From: an uncultured Desulfobulbaceae bacterium
GTDB lineage: Bacteria > Desulfobacterota > Desulfobulbia > Desulfobulbales > BM004
Length of the DNA: 64,000 nt
Assembly (NCBI GenBank): GCA_947259115.1
Contig: CAMYKS010000008.1
Location: 30,827-94,826, forward strand
Direction: 5' to 3'
Both the position numbers and the translations under genes were made by a program. Shown here in pieces: positions 25,414-34,949 of the stretch (its first letter is position 1; every line of letters starts with the position of its first letter). The notes under the pieces are model-generated. The model saw only the letters and a program-made list of their open reading frames with translations. It had not been told where the DNA came from and did no database searches.

Positions 25414-26013
25414 ATGGGGATCAATTTCAGCTTTTCACAGAATCTTTTGCGCAGAATACTGCTGGGAATCTTTTTCTTTACACTGGTAAACTTATGCGTG
25501 GTGTGCAGTTCCCATGGGCAGGAAGCAGCAATCTCGGGTTTTACGGCATCGAACTCGGAGAGCCATCTGCTGCTGTACCTTACGGTTTCAGACTGGTTCA
25601 CCGAGGATATGGAAGCTGCCATTCATAACGGCATACCAATAACATTTATCTTTACCATTAACCTCTATGCAAAAAGATCAAATTGGCCTGACCGGAAAAT
25701 CAAGGAGCATGAATTTAACCATATCATGGAATATGACAGCCTCAAAAAAGAATATCTTATTCACAGGAATGAAAGGGGGGACAGCAAGGCTACCTCTTCT
25801 TTTGAGGATGCTAAAAAACTTATGTCTGAAATTAACGGCTTCGAGGTCCTCCCCCTTGATGAACTTGAGCCCCGAGCATCTTATAAGTTAAGGGCAAAGG
25901 CAAAACTGGCCCGTAAAACAATGCCGCTTTATTTTCATTATCTGATCCCTTTTTCATCACCCTGGGATTTTGAAACAAAGTGGCATGAACTGACACTGCA
26001 ACTGGCCTTATGA
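25414..26013 (+). CDS. DUF4390 domain protein, exported or membrane-anchored
   Basis: A 199-residue protein with an N-terminal hydrophobic signal or anchor (about 12-33, ILLGIFFFTLVNLCVVC). The remaining part is a beta-rich DUF4390 domain (LLLYLTVSDWFTEDMEAAI, PLYFHYLIPFSSPWDFETKW). DUF4390 proteins have no established function; they are commonly encoded just before an NtrY-like kinase in betaproteobacteria and deltaproteobacteria, as here. The stop overlaps the kinase start by ATGA. A periplasmic input or accessory role for the kinase is a reasonable inference from this constant pairing. Confidence 0.82.
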   Translation: MGINFSFSQNLLRRILLGIFFFTLVNLCVVCSSHGQEAAISGFTASNSESHLLLYLTVSDWFTEDMEAAIHNGIPITFIFTINLYAKRSNWPDRKIKEHEFNHIMEYDSLKKEYLIHRNERGDSKATSSFEDAKKLMSEINGFEVLPLDELEPRASYKLRAKAKLARKTMPLYFHYLIPFSSPWDFETKWHELTLQLAL

Positions 26014-28223
26014 AATCTGAGTCTCAGAGTATAAGAAAAAGGCGGACACGCTATGCAATCATCATCTGCCTTATCCTCATCCCGGTTCTGACGTACCTTG
26101 AAACGGTGGTCTTTCAGATCGGCGAGGTCACCTTTCCCGTCAGCGGCAATGTTCTTGTTTTCTCCCTTATAAACATTAATATTATCCTGCTGCTGCTCAT
26201 GGTCTTTCTGGTGTTCAGAAACCTGGTCAGGCTGATATTCGAACAGCGCCAGATCTCCCTTGGTAAATCGCTCAGAATACGACTTGTCATATCATTTATT
26301 TCCTTGTCTCTCATACCCACCATCCTGCTTTTCTTTATTGCCCTGCAATTTGTTTCCACCAGTATGGACTACTGGTTTAATTCAAATGTTGAATCATCCC
26401 TTGATGAGTCATTAAAGGTTGCACAGGAGATATATCAAAAAAACCGTGAACACACCTCTGAAACAGGTACGGCCATAGCAGAACAGCTCGTATCTTTTCG
26501 ACTCCTGGAACGTGACCCGCAATCCATCAAGCTGCTGCTGGAAGGACTTCTGACAACACGCAGTCTTGACGGCTTGACACTATTCTCAGACCAGCGCCAG
26601 GTAATTACCCAGGTCATGAGTGAAAACATCAACTACCAGAATTTGCCGGAAATCCCCACTGAACTTTTCCGTTTAACCCAGGCCGGCGAAAAAAACCAGA
26701 CAGCCATACAACCCATAGCCACCGGCGAAATCATCAGAAGTGTCATCCCGGTTTTTGTAAAAGAAAATCAGGATTCCCTGCCCCATGTCCTGGTCACCAC
26801 CGTATTCATTCCCCAGGAAAAGCTGCAGCGCATGACTGTAATTTCCAAGGGCATTGAGGGATATCGCCAGCTCATGCTCCTCAAGAATCCTCTTAAAACA
26901 AGTTTGCTGGTCATGCTGCTCATTGTAACCCTGCTCATTATTTTCAGTGCGATCTGGTTCGGGTTTTATATTGCCCAGGGTTTAACCGGCCCCATCGGCA
27001 AACTGGCTACAGCTACGCGGCGTGTTGCCGATGGCGAACTCGACTTTGTGCTGGAAAAAGAATCCGATGATGAGATGGGCCTTCTCGTTGACTCCTTCAA
27101 TCAGATGACCAGCGACCTGCAGACCAGCAAAATACAACTGGAATCTGCCAACGTGGCTTTGCAGGAGAGCAATATTGAACTGGACGAAAGACGGCATTAT
27201 ATAGAATCAATCCTCCTGAATGTGCCTGCAGGGGTTATTTCCTTTGATGCAGCCGGCAAAGTCACCAGCATTAACAAGTTTGCAGAAGATCTTCTGCATA
27301 TTGACAAGGACGAATATCTGCACCAGGATTTCCGCACGACCCTTAAGCCGAATCACAGGGTTATTGTTGAAAAATTCGTACAGGAACTTGAAGAATCAGG
27401 TAAGCCGACTATTCAGCGCCCCCTGCGTTTGACTTTGGGAAAAGAAACATTCTCCCTCCTTGTCAATATCACCAAACTCTATGATGAAGCGCAGAATCCT
27501 CTTGGCACGGTTCTTGTTTTCGACAACCTCACCCAATTGGAAAAGGCCCAAAGAATAGCAGCCTGGCGTGAAGTTGCCAGGCGCATTGCCCATGAAGTTA
27601 AAAATCCGCTCACTCCCATCCAGCTTTCAGCACAGAGGTTGCGCAAAAAATATCTCTACACCCTTGAATCCGACAAGGAGGTTTTTGATCTCTGCACCCA
27701 GACCATTATTGACCAGGTTGAAGAACTTAAAAGGCTTGTGAGTGAGTTTTCGAGCTTTGCCAGGATGCCGATTGTACAGAAAACCACCAATGATCTTGTT
27801 GAAATGGTCAGGGAAATTCTGGTATTTTACGAGGAAAGTCACAGCTACATTACATTTCGTCAAATTGCAGAACATGGTATACCCCGATTTGATTTCGACC
27901 TGAAGCAGATGAAAAGGGTTCTTATCAATCTGTTGGAAAATTCCATTGCCGTGTTACATGAAGGCGGTGTCATTGAAATTGCCCTTTCACATGACAGGGA
28001 AAAACAGGTAATCCTTATAGACGTTAAAGATAATGGCCCGGGTGTGGCGGATGAAGATAAGCTCAGGCTCTTTGAGCCTTACTTCTCAACAAAGAAGTCC
28101 GGCACCGGCTTAGGGTTGGCTATTGCCAACACTATAGTATCAGACCATGAGGGACAGATACGCGTGACAGACAACAGGCCGAACGGCGCGATTTTCACGG
28201 TTGAACTGCCCTTGAGCGCTTAA
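26010..28223 (+). CDS. NtrY-like membrane sensor histidine kinase
   Basis: A 737-residue kinase. Three N-terminal membrane helices (about 16-36, 46-71, 90-115), an extracytoplasmic region (about 115-290), a fourth helix (about 296-322), HAMP (about 323-378), coiled linker, PAS (about 395-505), HisKA and HATPase_c. His528 in RRIAHEVKNPLTPIQLSAQR is the phosphoacceptor; the ATP site has NLLENSIAVLHEGG, DNGPGVADEDK and GTGLGLAI. NtrY relatives sense nitrogen or redox/envelope signals; the ligand here is unknown. The upstream DUF4390 gene overlaps its start and the NtrX-like regulator follows, so this is a standard NtrYX two-component pair. Confidence 0.93.
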   Translation: MKSESQSIRKRRTRYAIIICLILIPVLTYLETVVFQIGEVTFPVSGNVLVFSLININIILLLLMVFLVFRNLVRLIFEQRQISLGKSLRIRLVISFISLSLIPTILLFFIALQFVSTSMDYWFNSNVESSLDESLKVAQEIYQKNREHTSETGTAIAEQLVSFRLLERDPQSIKLLLEGLLTTRSLDGLTLFSDQRQVITQVMSENINYQNLPEIPTELFRLTQAGEKNQTAIQPIATGEIIRSVIPVFVKENQDSLPHVLVTTVFIPQEKLQRMTVISKGIEGYRQLMLLKNPLKTSLLVMLLIVTLLIIFSAIWFGFYIAQGLTGPIGKLATATRRVADGELDFVLEKESDDEMGLLVDSFNQMTSDLQTSKIQLESANVALQESNIELDERRHYIESILLNVPAGVISFDAAGKVTSINKFAEDLLHIDKDEYLHQDFRTTLKPNHRVIVEKFVQELEESGKPTIQRPLRLTLGKETFSLLVNITKLYDEAQNPLGTVLVFDNLTQLEKAQRIAAWREVARRIAHEVKNPLTPIQLSAQRLRKKYLYTLESDKEVFDLCTQTIIDQVEELKRLVSEFSSFARMPIVQKTTNDLVEMVREILVFYEESHSYITFRQIAEHGIPRFDFDLKQMKRVLINLLENSIAVLHEGGVIEIALSHDREKQVILIDVKDNGPGVADEDKLRLFEPYFSTKKSGTGLGLAIANTIVSDHEGQIRVTDNRPNGAIFTVELPLSA

Positions 28224-28306
28224 AAGTGAGCTGAATTGACTAAAGTGAGCTAGTATTTTTGCAGTATAAGTTTTAAAACTTTAGTCACTTTAAACTTTAG
28301 TCACTT
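28223..28306. repeat. Direct and inverted repeats between ntrY-like and ntrX-like genes
   Basis: AAAGTGAGCT occurs twice (28223-28232, 28242-28251) and AAACTTTAGTCACTT occurs twice in tandem (28276-28290, 28292-28306). GACTAAAGT at 28238-28246 is the complement of the second repeat's core, so the message can fold into a hairpin between the two genes. Confidence 0.7.
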
Positions 28307-28322
28307 GCAACTTGTATCTATT

Positions 28323-29705
28323 ATGCCAAAAAAAATTCTCGTCATTGATGATGAAAAAAGCATCCTTGTCTCCCTGGCAGGTATCCTGTCAGATGAGGGC
28401 TTTACTCCTGTCTGTGTAGATTCTGCGGAAGAAGGCCTGCAGCTCCTCAAGTCGGAAACCGTTGATCTTGTTCTGCTTGATATCTGGATGCCCGGCATGG
28501 ACGGCATTGAGGCCTTAAAACAGATCAAAGATGGATACCCTGAACTCCAGGTTATCATGATCTCCGGGCATGGCACCATTGAAACTGCAGTGCAGGCAAC
28601 AAAAATAGGCGCATTCGACTTTATTGAAAAACCACTGTCCTATGACAAGATACTCCTTGCCATAAAAAACGGCCTGCGTTTTTCCAGCCTTGAAACCGAA
28701 AACCTTATTCTTCGCCAGAAGGCTGCCCATAAGCCCTCACTCACCGGTAACTCGGCGGCAATAAGAAACCTCAGGGAGCAGATAGAACGTGTTGCTCCCA
28801 CGGATGCCTGGGTTTTGATCCGTGGTGAGCACGGTACCGGCAAGGAACTGGTGGCTCAAGCTATCCATGGGGCGTCCAATCGAAGCAGCAAGCCCATGGT
28901 TGAAGTAAACTGTGCGGCCATCCCCGAAGAGTTGATAGAAAGCGAACTTTTCGGCCATGAAAAAGGCTCATTCACAGGGGCTCAGAGCAGCAAGCGGGGC
29001 AAATTTGACCAGGCTGACGCCGGCATGCTCTTTCTTGACGAGATCGGCGATATGAGCATGAAAACCCAGGCCAAGATCCTGAGGATCCTCCAGGAACAGA
29101 CCTTTGAACGTGTTGGAGGCAACCAGGTGATCAAGGTTGATGTCCGGGTTCTCGCAGCTACGAATAAAAATCTGGAAAAAGAAATTGAAGAGGGTAATTT
29201 CAGGGCTGATCTTTTCTGGCGCCTCAATGTTGTGCCAATACATCTTCCCCTGTTACGGGATCGAGTTGACGACATTCCCATGCTGGTTGCAGATTTCATT
29301 GAAGACTTTATCCATAAGGGATTGGGTAAAAAATTATTCACTAAAAAAGCCCTGGCCGTAATGATGCGCCATACATGGCCCGGTAATGTCCGTGAGCTCC
29401 GCAACTTTGTAGAAAGGATTGTTATAATGTGTCCTGACGCGGAGATCAGTTACAAGACCGTAGAGCAATATCTGACGCAAACATTCGCACCTGAAAAAAC
29501 CATACCGGAAAGTTTAACTCCGGCTCTCTTCCAAACCAAAAATTTCAAGGAAGCCAAAAGGGAATTTGAACGAGAGTACCTCATGGGCAAGCTTAAGGAA
29601 AACAACGGCAACATTTCACAAACTGCTGAAATGCTTGGTATGGAACGAAGCCATTTACATAAAAAACTAAAAACCCTGCACATAGAAGTTTCTGTTTCTG
29701 ACTGA
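28323..29705 (+). CDS. NtrX-like sigma-54-dependent response regulator
   Basis: A 460-residue activator of RpoN promoters. Receiver domain 1-120 with phosphorylatable Asp53 (VLLDIWMPG); AAA+ domain about 140-375 with Walker A GEHGTGKE, the sigma-54 contact loop GAFTGA, Walker B-like GMLFLDEI and TWPGNVREL; C-terminal Fis-type helix-turn-helix (GNISQTAEMLGMERSHLHKK). All catalytic parts are intact. ATG at 28323 is preferred over a TTG at 28305, because the receiver domain begins directly after it (PKKILVIDDEKS) and the TTG lies inside a repeat. Partner of the NtrY-like kinase upstream. Sigma-54 promoters it may control include the candidate before the PEP-CTERM gene, but this link is only speculative. 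Confidence 0.93.
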   Translation: MPKKILVIDDEKSILVSLAGILSDEGFTPVCVDSAEEGLQLLKSETVDLVLLDIWMPGMDGIEALKQIKDGYPELQVIMISGHGTIETAVQATKIGAFDFIEKPLSYDKILLAIKNGLRFSSLETENLILRQKAAHKPSLTGNSAAIRNLREQIERVAPTDAWVLIRGEHGTGKELVAQAIHGASNRSSKPMVEVNCAAIPEELIESELFGHEKGSFTGAQSSKRGKFDQADAGMLFLDEIGDMSMKTQAKILRILQEQTFERVGGNQVIKVDVRVLAATNKNLEKEIEEGNFRADLFWRLNVVPIHLPLLRDRVDDIPMLVADFIEDFIHKGLGKKLFTKKALAVMMRHTWPGNVRELRNFVERIVIMCPDAEISYKTVEQYLTQTFAPEKTIPESLTPALFQTKNFKEAKREFEREYLMGKLKENNGNISQTAEMLGMERSHLHKKLKTLHIEVSVSD

Positions 29706-29952
29706 AAGAAAAAATCTTCGCCAACAGAACATGGTTTTTGAACCGCAATAAACCTTTCATCTCATTTTTTCGAATACCAGCCTGGTATACTGTCGCAGTT
29801 TGCAGTAAAAATGGTTTGAGTTTTACCTGAAGGTGCTTATTATATATGGCACTGGAAGACATACTAATATCTGTACCATCTATAACAGTGGCAATAATTC
29901 AAGGCTCTCTGAACTGGCAATGAATAATCTATGATAACGGGGTTTTGCAGCA

Positions 29953-31713
29953 ATGAGTGCTAACAATACGACAAACCTGCCCTCGCACCGGGATATTGAA
30001 AAAGATATCAGTGACTACCTGTCAAAAAAATATGGTGACCGGGTCAAAATTATCGGGTTCCATGCCCAGCCTGAGCTTGAGATAGACAGCACGATCACTG
30101 CTGACCAGCCCGTCAAAAAGAAAAACACTTACTTCGATTTTGACATAAAGCCGGAGGAGCTTTGCGCCTATCTGGATGAATATGTTATCTGCCAGGATGA
30201 AGCAAAGGCCATACTTTCCACCAAGATCTGCACCCATTTCAACCGGATCAGGAATTCCATTGACAATCCACTGCAGGCCAAAAGGACGGTCGGGCAGATA
30301 AAAAACAATGTTCTTATCATTGGGCCGACCGGAGTAGGCAAGACCTTTCTCATAAAATTGATCGCCAAAAAACTCGGTGTTCCCTTTATCAAGGGAGATG
30401 CTACAAAATTCAGTGAAACAGGTTATGTGGGGGGGGATGTCGAAGACCTGGTGCGTGACCTGGTGCGTGAAGCCGGTGATGATATTGAAAGCGCCCGGTA
30501 CGGTATCATCTACATTGATGAGATCGACAAAATTGCATCGGCGCGCAATCTTATCGGCGCAGATGTCTCCCGCTCCGGTGTTCAACGTGCTCTGCTGAAA
30601 CCCATGGAGGAGACTGAGATAGACCTCAAAGTACCCCATGATCCCATTTCCCAGATCGAGGCAATAGAGCATTACAGGACGACCGGTAAGCGCCAGCGCA
30701 AGTTAATAAACACAAAAGATATTCTTTTCATTATGAGCGGCGCCTTTACCGAGCTTGACGATATTATTAAAAAGCGCATCCAGAAGCAGGCCATTGGTTT
30801 TGAAGGTGACATAACCTCTAAAAAAGAATCCGGCCGCTACCTGAAACATGTCAAGGCTGAGGATCTTATCAGCTATGGATTTGAAAGTGAGTTTATCGGG
30901 AGGCTCCCGGTTCTTGCCTGTCTTGATGAACTAACTGTCAACGATTTATATGAAATCCTGCTGAACCCGAACAACTCTGTAGTTGTAGGCAAAAAACTTG
31001 ATTTCCTTGCCTACTCCATCAAAATCCAATTCAGTGATGAAGCGCTCATGGAGGTTGCAAAGAAAGCCGCCAAGGAACAAACCGGAGCCCGCGGCCTGGT
31101 CAGTATCATGGAAAAAACCCTGCTGCCTTTTGAAAAAAAGCTGCCGTCAACCGATATCAAATTTCTCTCAATCACCTTGGAACTGGTTAAAAATCCTCAG
31201 CAGGAACTGGAGCGCATACTGGCAGATAAAGAACATTTAGCCTTTTATGAGGACCAATACCATCGCCTCTACCAGGAAGAACATGACCGTATCAAGGATT
31301 TAATAAAGCAGAAAAGGGAAAAATTCCTTGAGGAGCATGGAGTTCTGGCCACTCCGGATCGCATGGGTATAATGGCAAAACAGTGTCAGGATGAAATACT
31401 CGACATACGTGACGTCTGTGAAAAATTCATGGATTATGTCAGCCATATAAAGGAATGCGAAAAAAACATTTCAGCAAAATGTGGTATTCATGTTACTTTC
31501 AGCGAGGAAGCGATTGACAGGATCCTGGCACGACAGCCCCTGAATCCGGAAGCTATCAAGTCCATTTGTGAAACTCTGGCCACAGCATTTGAATATGGTC
31601 TGGGACTCCTGGAGAAGAAAAAAGGGTTAGACCATGTAGTTATTCCAGGGGTTGGGATTGACAGGCCTGAGCAATATATCAACGACCTGGTCCGTGACTT
31701 TTTCAGAACCTGA
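29953..31713 (+). CDS. ClpX-like AAA+ ATPase without zinc-binding domain, with long C-terminal extension
   Basis: A 586-residue AAA+ unfoldase-like protein. Walker A GPTGVGKT (124-131), Walker B IIYIDEID (185-192), the pore-loop GYVG (157-160) and sensor-2 TGARGL (377-382) match ClpX closely. It keeps IGF at 281-283, the tripeptide loop by which ClpX docks to ClpP. It lacks the N-terminal Cys4 zinc domain of ClpX; instead the first 60 residues are unrelated and charged. After the small domain there is about 185 further residues (400-586) with a long helical charged section (YQEEHDRIKDLIKQKREK), absent from normal ClpX (about 420 residues). It stands alone, with hemB 54 bp downstream. It may be a specialised ClpP partner; function is inferred. 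Confidence 0.85.
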   Translation: MSANNTTNLPSHRDIEKDISDYLSKKYGDRVKIIGFHAQPELEIDSTITADQPVKKKNTYFDFDIKPEELCAYLDEYVICQDEAKAILSTKICTHFNRIRNSIDNPLQAKRTVGQIKNNVLIIGPTGVGKTFLIKLIAKKLGVPFIKGDATKFSETGYVGGDVEDLVRDLVREAGDDIESARYGIIYIDEIDKIASARNLIGADVSRSGVQRALLKPMEETEIDLKVPHDPISQIEAIEHYRTTGKRQRKLINTKDILFIMSGAFTELDDIIKKRIQKQAIGFEGDITSKKESGRYLKHVKAEDLISYGFESEFIGRLPVLACLDELTVNDLYEILLNPNNSVVVGKKLDFLAYSIKIQFSDEALMEVAKKAAKEQTGARGLVSIMEKTLLPFEKKLPSTDIKFLSITLELVKNPQQELERILADKEHLAFYEDQYHRLYQEEHDRIKDLIKQKREKFLEEHGVLATPDRMGIMAKQCQDEILDIRDVCEKFMDYVSHIKECEKNISAKCGIHVTFSEEAIDRILARQPLNPEAIKSICETLATAFEYGLGLLEKKKGLDHVVIPGVGIDRPEQYINDLVRDFFRT

Positions 31714-31767
31714 TTTTATTGATAAATTAATCTGATTTTTTTACTATACATTGTTGAGGAGTAAAAA

Positions 31768-32742
31768 ATGTTATTTCCAGACTACCGCCCACGGAGGCTC
31801 AGAAAAAACGAGTCCTTTCGTGCCCTGATCCGGGAAACGCACCTTACGCCGGCGCAACTCATCTATCCTGTTTTCGTGATGCCCGGTAAAAACAAGAGGG
31901 AGCAGATCTCTTCCATGCCCGGCGTATACCGGCTTTCCGTGGATCAACTGGCCAAAGAAGGCAAAGAGTGCCTGAAGCTCGGGATTAACTCCGTTATTCT
32001 TTTCGGCCTGCCTGAAAAAAAAGACCCCATGGGTTCCGGGGCCCATGTAAAGGATGGCATTATCCAGCGCGCCATTCGGGAGCTGAAAAACAGGGTGCCT
32101 GAACTCCTCGTCTTCACAGATGTATGTCTCTGTGAATATACCTCCCATGGTCATTGCGGCATCATCCTTGAAAACCAGGTTGACAACGACGCTACCCTGG
32201 ATGTTCTTGCCAGGACGGCTGTTTCCCATGCTGCTGCAGGTGCAGACATGGTGGCTCCCTCGGATATGATGGACGGCCGGGTAGGTGAGATACGGGCCGC
32301 CCTTGACGAAAATAATTTTGATACCATTCCAATCATGTCCTATGCCGTCAAATATGCCTCTGCATTTTACGGTCCCTTCCGTGATGCTGCCGACTGCGCC
32401 CCGCAGGAGGGTGACAGGCGCGGATACCAGATGGACCCGGCAAACGCTCTTGAGGCCATCAGGGAGGCAACCCTGGACGTGGAAGAAGGTGCCGACATCC
32501 TGATGGTTAAGCCGGCGGTGGCGTATCTGGACATAATCTCCAGGCTGCGTGACGAATTTGACCTGCCCATTGCCGCGTATCATGTCAGCGGCGAATATGC
32601 CATGATCAAGGCTGCCGCTGCCAACGGCTGGATAGACGAGGAACGGGTCATGGCCGAAACGCTGCTCAGCATCAGGCGGGCCGGAGCGGAAATCATTCTC
32701 ACATACTTTGCCAAGGATATGGCCAGACTGCTCCAGGACTAG
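31768..32742 (+). CDS. hemB: Delta-aminolevulinic acid dehydratase (porphobilinogen synthase)
   Basis: Condenses two 5-aminolevulinate molecules to porphobilinogen, the second common step of tetrapyrrole (heme, siroheme, corrinoid) synthesis. The 324-residue length is standard. The Cys-rich zinc loop [14 protein letters not shown] is complete, and both active-site lysines are visible in [18 protein letters not shown] and [24 protein letters not shown] is also typical. TGTTGAGGAG lies just before ATG 31768. Its stop codon TAG overlaps the first bases of a 163-bp MITE-like repeat, so the insertion may have contributed the stop. It supplies tetrapyrroles, including the corrinoid branch used by HgcA, but that link is general, not specific. 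Confidence 0.97.
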   Translation: MLFPDYRPRRLRKNESFRALIRETHLTPAQLIYPVFVMPGKNKREQISSMPGVYRLSVDQLAKEGKECLKLGINSVILFGLPEKKDPMGSGAHVKDGIIQRAIRELKNRVPELLVFTDVCLCEYTSHGHCGIILENQVDNDATLDVLARTAVSHAAAGADMVAPSDMMDGRVGEIRAALDENNFDTIPIMSYAVKYASAFYGPFRDAADCAPQEGDRRGYQMDPANALEAIREATLDVEEGADILMVKPAVAYLDIISRLRDEFDLPIAAYHVSGEYAMIKAAAANGWIDEERVMAETLLSIRRAGAEIILTYFAKDMARLLQD

Positions 32743-32903
32743 GAGCCTGTCGGGGAATTATAATCGTAACGAAAAATTGAGGAATTGAGATAAAATTTTC
32801 GGGAAATTGATGCGAATGGCAGCGTTATTTAAAGAAAATTCACGGAAATTTGAACCGATTCTCTCGCTTTTGCAGTAGATTGGGAATTCTCCGGCAGGCT
32901 CCT
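32741..32903. mobile_element. MITE-like 163-bp repeat, copy 1
   Basis: Begins AGGAGCCTGTCGGGGAATT and ends AATTCTCCGGCAGGCTCCT, giving terminal inverted repeats of about 19-22 bp. A copy of the same length is at 59042-59204; I count 17 mismatches over 163 bp (about 90% identity). No transposase is encoded. Flanks read CT-AGGAGC and GCTCCT-AG, compatible with insertion in TA or CTAG. Confidence 0.7.
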
Positions 32904-32904
32904 A

Positions 32905-33537
32905 GGTCATACTTTTTTGAATATTTCAGTGAGCAGCTGCAACTTTGTGCAAAGGTTTGAGTGAATCTCCTCCCGCTAAGCGGGAGGCATCAGGAGATAA
33001 GCGAAGACTTCGAGCCTCCTAAAAGGTGGCGAACTACTTCCTGGTTTGAATATCGTGTCAATCGTCCGATGTTTCGTTAGAGGACAATATCGAACAGGTA
33101 AGTGAACGTGTGAGACTCCGAGAAATTTTGAATGATGAAATTACAAAACAGGATAGATTATATAACTTCATGAGTTATCTTCTCTAAGGTTCAGGTAAAT
33201 TTTAGAGAAAAGGAGGAAACGTAGTTGCTGAACTTTTTTAACTCCTTCGACATTCTACGGTTCCTTGTTCGATATTCTGCGGTTCGTTTTTTTAATTATC
33301 CCGTTCAATTTCTCACCGGATCGGTTGAACCTATCCGGGTCCACCATTAGAGGTGGTGGGTTTATAAATAACTAAACAAAAAAACCAAGCAAACACACAT
33401 ATACAATTACTGGGTGCTGCTAATTATTGATATGAAATTATCTACCCCATGTTCTCCCAAGGAATACCGCTACAGCTGTTACTGCAACTGTCGCGGTCAA
33501 TGATAAATTATTATAGACCTTTTTCCGGTACTGACTT
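32905..33537. other. Gene-free region with hairpin, repeat remnants and a possible gene fragment
   Basis: Contains a perfect CCTCCCGC-TAA-GCGGGAGG hairpin (32969-32987). A 45-codon open stretch at 33050-33187, ending DEITKQDRLYNFMSYLL, looks protein-like but lacks a start and may be a decayed gene fragment. A TTCGACATTC / GTTCGATATTC repeat cluster lies at 33246-33290. GGTCCACCATTAGAGGTGGTGG at 33340-33361 can fold as a hairpin. No intact gene was recognised. Confidence 0.5.
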
Positions 33538-34386
33538 ATGCCTGATACGCGTTCCATGAATCTCCAGATATACCTTGAAGACGCTTACCGCCTCATCAAG
33601 GAAGAACCCGTTATCCTTATCCTTGGCGGCCTGGTTGTGCAACTGGCAGCTATACTGACAATGGGCATCCTGGCAGGGCCTTTTCTGGGGGGTTATCTCC
33701 TCCTGATCATTTACTGTTTACGGGAAAACCGCAAACCCAAATTCAACGATATCTTTTCAGGACTGCAGCAGTTTGCCAATCTCCTGCCATACTTTCTCGT
33801 CCTGCTTACTATCTTCATAGGTTTTATGCTGCTGGTTCTGCCGGGGCTCGTCTTCGCCACCTGGTGGCTTTATGTACTGCCCCTGATGGCTGACAAAAAG
33901 ATATCCTTCAGCGAGGCCATGAAACTCAGCACGAACAAGGTAAATGAAACAGGTTTTCTCATGCACCTGATTTTCCTGCTGCTGATAACCGTCCTTCCCT
34001 TTATGCTTCTTAACTTTATAAGCACCATGCTTCCCTTTCTCTTTGTGCTGAAAATTCTTCTGCCCCCGTTTCAGGCTGGCTGCCTTGCAAGCCTCTATGT
34101 TGACCAGTTCAGGGAAATTGACATTGAGACCGAGCCGGAGCAGGAAATTGCAGCGCCAGTAGCTGAAACACCACAGGCCGCCGAAGCAGCTGAATTAGAG
34201 GCTCAAGAAGGGCAAGAGACTTCCCAAGCTGAACAATCCGTTTCAGACAATTCTGCAAGTCAGGAAAATAATGCTGCAGATTCTTTGAGGGATGAAAAAC
34301 CCGCTCACGGGATTGATGCCGAACAGCACCATGCTGAGGAAGAGTCAAATTTAGATTCAGACCGGAACAACAAGGATAAGGTTTAA
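33538..34386 (+). CDS. Integral membrane protein with acidic C-terminal tail, unknown function
   Basis: A 282-residue protein not assigned to a named family. Residues 25-200 hold about five to six hydrophobic segments (e.g. ILILGGLVVQLAAILTMGIL and FLVLLTIFIGFMLLVLPGLV). GYLLLIIYCLRENRKPKFNDIF and the PLMADKKISFSEAMKLS segment resemble the DUF4013/YciC-like group of membrane proteins that hold a conserved 'kisf.eAlk.S' motif. The last 75 residues (about 205-282) are soluble, Glu/Gln/Ala-rich and low in complexity. The ATG at 33538 lacks a good Shine-Dalgarno; Met7 at 33556 is an alternative. It is monocistronic, with the convergent VanZ gene downstream. Confidence 0.6.
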   Translation: MPDTRSMNLQIYLEDAYRLIKEEPVILILGGLVVQLAAILTMGILAGPFLGGYLLLIIYCLRENRKPKFNDIFSGLQQFANLLPYFLVLLTIFIGFMLLVLPGLVFATWWLYVLPLMADKKISFSEAMKLSTNKVNETGFLMHLIFLLLITVLPFMLLNFISTMLPFLFVLKILLPPFQAGCLASLYVDQFREIDIETEPEQEIAAPVAETPQAAEAAELEAQEGQETSQAEQSVSDNSASQENNAADSLRDEKPAHGIDAEQHHAEEESNLDSDRNNKDKV

Positions 34387-34497
34387 ATGCTTTTGCTGCA
34401 TAGTCTTTGCAGGTGACTGGCATATCAATCCGCTGATAAAGTTGATCAGTTGTTATTTTTTTCTTTTATATCTTTAATCGGCACCCAGAACCCGGCA

Positions 34498-34884
34498 TCA
34501 GGTATTAAGCCGAGTGTCTTTCACCTTTCCCTCTCTTATCAGCCACCAGGCTACAACCAATATAGCTCCCACTCCATCTGCAACCACATCCCAAAGACTC
34601 ACAAAGCGGTCCGGGATAAAAGATTGATGGAATTCATCGCTGATGCCGTATAACAGGCAGAACAGCACTACTACCAGCGCTGTGACAGCCTGGTTGGAAT
34701 GATGGGTAAAAGGGTTGAGAGCGTAGAGAAATGTCCCGGCAAGGATGCCGTAGATAATACCGTGCAGCAGTTTATCGAGGCCTGTAAACCTGGGCAGGTG
34801 CGCAACGTCACCAGGCAGGTGCGACAGAAAAAAAATCATCCCCATGATGATCACCATGGGGATGAAGCGTATATAAGTATTCAA
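34498..34884 (-). CDS. VanZ family membrane protein
   Basis: A 128-residue protein with four membrane segments and the VanZ-like signature FTGLDKLLHGIIYGILAG together with YGISDEFHQSFIPDR and DVVADGVGAIL. VanZ-like proteins are small inner-membrane proteins; teicoplanin resistance is known for the founding member, but most relatives have no defined role. The gene is alone on the minus strand, 65 bp downstream of the SEC-C gene. CATGGTGATC precedes the chosen ATG only weakly. Confidence 0.82.
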   Translation of the reverse strand: MNTYIRFIPMVIIMGMIFFLSHLPGDVAHLPRFTGLDKLLHGIIYGILAGTFLYALNPFTHHSNQAVTALVVVLFCLLYGISDEFHQSFIPDRFVSLWDVVADGVGAILVVAWWLIREGKVKDTRLNT

Positions 34885-34949
34885 AGCAAAACCGCTTCAG
34901 CAGTCAGCCCGGGAGTTAAATCCGGAAAATCCCACCGGGATAATTCGGG

